Assembly: GCA_964429355.1 (NCBI GenBank)
Contig: CAYSCH010000110.1
Location: 1-24,014, forward strand
Origin: JAAYAY01 sp964429355
GTDB lineage: Bacteria > Planctomycetota > Planctomycetia > Pirellulales > Thermoguttaceae
Direction: 5' to 3'
DNA length: 24,014 bases
The notes beneath the pieces were generated by a model. That model did not search any database. It was not told where the DNA came from and was given only the letters and a program-made list of their open reading frames with translations. Of the stretch, positions 23,112 through 24,014 are shown piece after piece (within the stretch, counting starts at the first letter, position 1; the number at the start of each line of letters is the position of its first letter). Both the position numbers and the translations under genes were made by a program.

Positions 23112-23564
23112 ATGATTGCGAAGTGTACGACAAGACAGGTTAGTTCGTTAACAGAATCAACGCTCTTAGAGCATGTGCGGCAGTATGTCCACATGGAGGA
23201 GGTTGGACTTGTTGTTGGCAAGTCCTACACTGTTTTTGGTATTGCTTTCCGAGATGGTATACCTTGGTACTTGGTTTGTGAGGAAGTCGACGATGACTAT
23301 CCAACGCTGCATTGCTCGGTGTTTTTCGAGATAGTCGATGCGAGAGTCTGCCAAGAGTGGATGTTATCATTCGGTCCTTCAAATGTTGGGACAACTGCCA
23401 TGCTTCCGGCGGAGTGGGCTTCTGACGCGCATTTTCTTGAGAAACTGATTGACGGTAATGGCAGAGCAATAGCCTTGTTCCGCGAACTAAAAAAGCGATA
23501 CGGGAGCAGCGAGACAAAGGGAAGGGATGAAGGGGGCAAGGGAGATAAGGATAATTCCCAATGA
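23112..23564 (+). CDS. Candidate immunity protein for the adjacent toxin tail
   Basis: The 150-aa product (ATG 23112 with GGGGAG at 23102-23107; ATG 23100 also possible) is acidic in its main part, with a block GLVVGKSYTVFGIAFRDGIP followed by WYLVCEEVDDDYPTLHCSVF and FFEIVDARV. Small acidic proteins with this layout often lie directly after polymorphic toxin tails, so an immunity role is inferred from size, charge and position. The last 24 residues are Lys/Gly/Asp-rich and disordered. The gene is visibly less GC-rich than everything to its left, consistent with recent acquisition. Its 3' end overlaps the open frame of the Rhs fragment. No domain is recognised with certainty. Confidence 0.6.
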   Translation: MIAKCTTRQVSSLTESTLLEHVRQYVHMEEVGLVVGKSYTVFGIAFRDGIPWYLVCEEVDDDYPTLHCSVFFEIVDARVCQEWMLSFGPSNVGTTAMLPAEWASDAHFLEKLIDGNGRAIALFRELKKRYGSSETKGRDEGGKGDKDNSQ

Positions 23565-24014
23565 ATCCTGGCACACGCACGCCCAATGCTCCCTAATCGG
23601 AGATAACAGGGCCCCATACGTTCTGAAACGTATCGCCCGATTCGTCGACGCCAACGCCCTCCTCGATGCCCTCACACCGACGGCGATGCGACGCCTGACG
23701 AGTACCGTCCAGGAGCACCGGCAATATGACACGTTCGGGCAGATTGTCTCGCCGGCCGTCCCTACAGCGGATTTCCCGCAGGCGTTCACCGGCCGGCCCC
23801 TCGACGCCGACACGGACCTCTACGACTACCGCGCGCGGTGGTACGATCCGGCGGTTGGGCGGTTTGTGAGTGAAGATCCGTCCGGCTTCGCCGGCGGGGA
23901 CGCGAACCTCTATCGCTACGCGGGCAATTCACCGCTGGTGAATGTGGATCCGAGCGGGCTGTGTTTCACGGGCATTGCGGGTGGGAGAACACGGCCAAGT
24001 CTCCGCAACTACCT
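23527..24014 (+). CDS. Rhs core C-terminal fragment (5'-truncated, runs off the window)
   Basis: Frame 1 is open from 23491 to the window end. ATGs occur at 23527 and 23686, so the true start is unclear. From about 23701 it carries the Rhs repeat-associated core: HRQYDTFGQIVSP, then DLYDYRARWYDPAVGRFVSE and DPSGFAGGDANLYRYAGNSP, ending in NVDPSGL. In complete Rhs proteins this core closes the shell and precedes a variable toxin tail. Here the core is only about 90 residues and lacks the long YD-repeat shell, fitting a displaced cassette of the kind found downstream of full rhs genes. The tail after DPSGL (CFTGIAGG and onward) continues beyond 24014 and should encode another toxin. The residues before 23701 show no Rhs similarity. 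Confidence 0.75.
   Translation, partial: MKGAREIRIIPNESWHTHAQCSLIGDNRAPYVLKRIARFVDANALLDALTPTAMRRLTSTVQEHRQYDTFGQIVSPAVPTADFPQAFTGRPLDADTDLYDYRARWYDPAVGRFVSEDPSGFAGGDANLYRYAGNSPLVNVDPSGLCFTGIAGGRTRPSLRNY

Overview
This GC-rich window (24,014 bases, with two 10-N assembly gaps at 10417-10426 and 12159-12168) looks like a bacterial chromosome segment, most likely from a planctomycete-type organism (Pirellulales/Thermogutta-like). That placement is inference. It rests on the GC-rich codon use, the GGCTAAAGCC-type palindromic repeats between genes, and long loop insertions in the complex I subunits. No rRNA or other marker gene is present to confirm it.

Left part (1-4500): a possible tail of an upstream gene carrying a 15-bp repeat overlaps murD (peptidoglycan precursor synthesis). 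A repeat-rich spacer follows, then a small cupin gene with a strong sigma70-like promoter, a 29-bp tandem repeat, and ligA (NAD-dependent DNA ligase).

Middle (4500-9650): after a 456-bp leader lies a single-chain pyruvate:ferredoxin oxidoreductase (nifJ-type). It is translationally coupled (ATGA overlap) to a dihydroorotate-dehydrogenase-like flavoprotein that lacks the usual orotate-site motif. A perfect 15-bp-stem intrinsic terminator ends this unit. A single-domain response regulator lies on the minus strand (9727-10173). A 765-bp gene-poor region with an assembly gap follows and contains a plausible promoter for the next operon.

Right-centre (10939-21479): a respiratory complex I operon in the order nuoA-C-D-H-J-K-L-M-N. 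The genes mostly overlap or nearly abut. nuoB, nuoE, nuoF, nuoG and nuoI are not at their usual positions, and the junctions where they would sit are intact. So the seven membrane subunits (A, H, J-N) and the C/D connecting subunits are here, while NADH oxidation and most of the Fe-S relay must be encoded elsewhere. Several membrane subunits carry extra segments predicted to face the outer (periplasmic) side. The operon continues into an unknown 144-aa helical protein and a TatD-family metal-dependent hydrolase.

Right end (22700-24014): an accessory segment of polymorphic-toxin type. It has an orphan toxin-tail-like ORF directly after tatD, a candidate immunity gene of visibly lower GC, and a 5'-truncated Rhs core fragment that runs off the window. 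No tRNA, rRNA, CRISPR array or intact insertion sequence was recognised.
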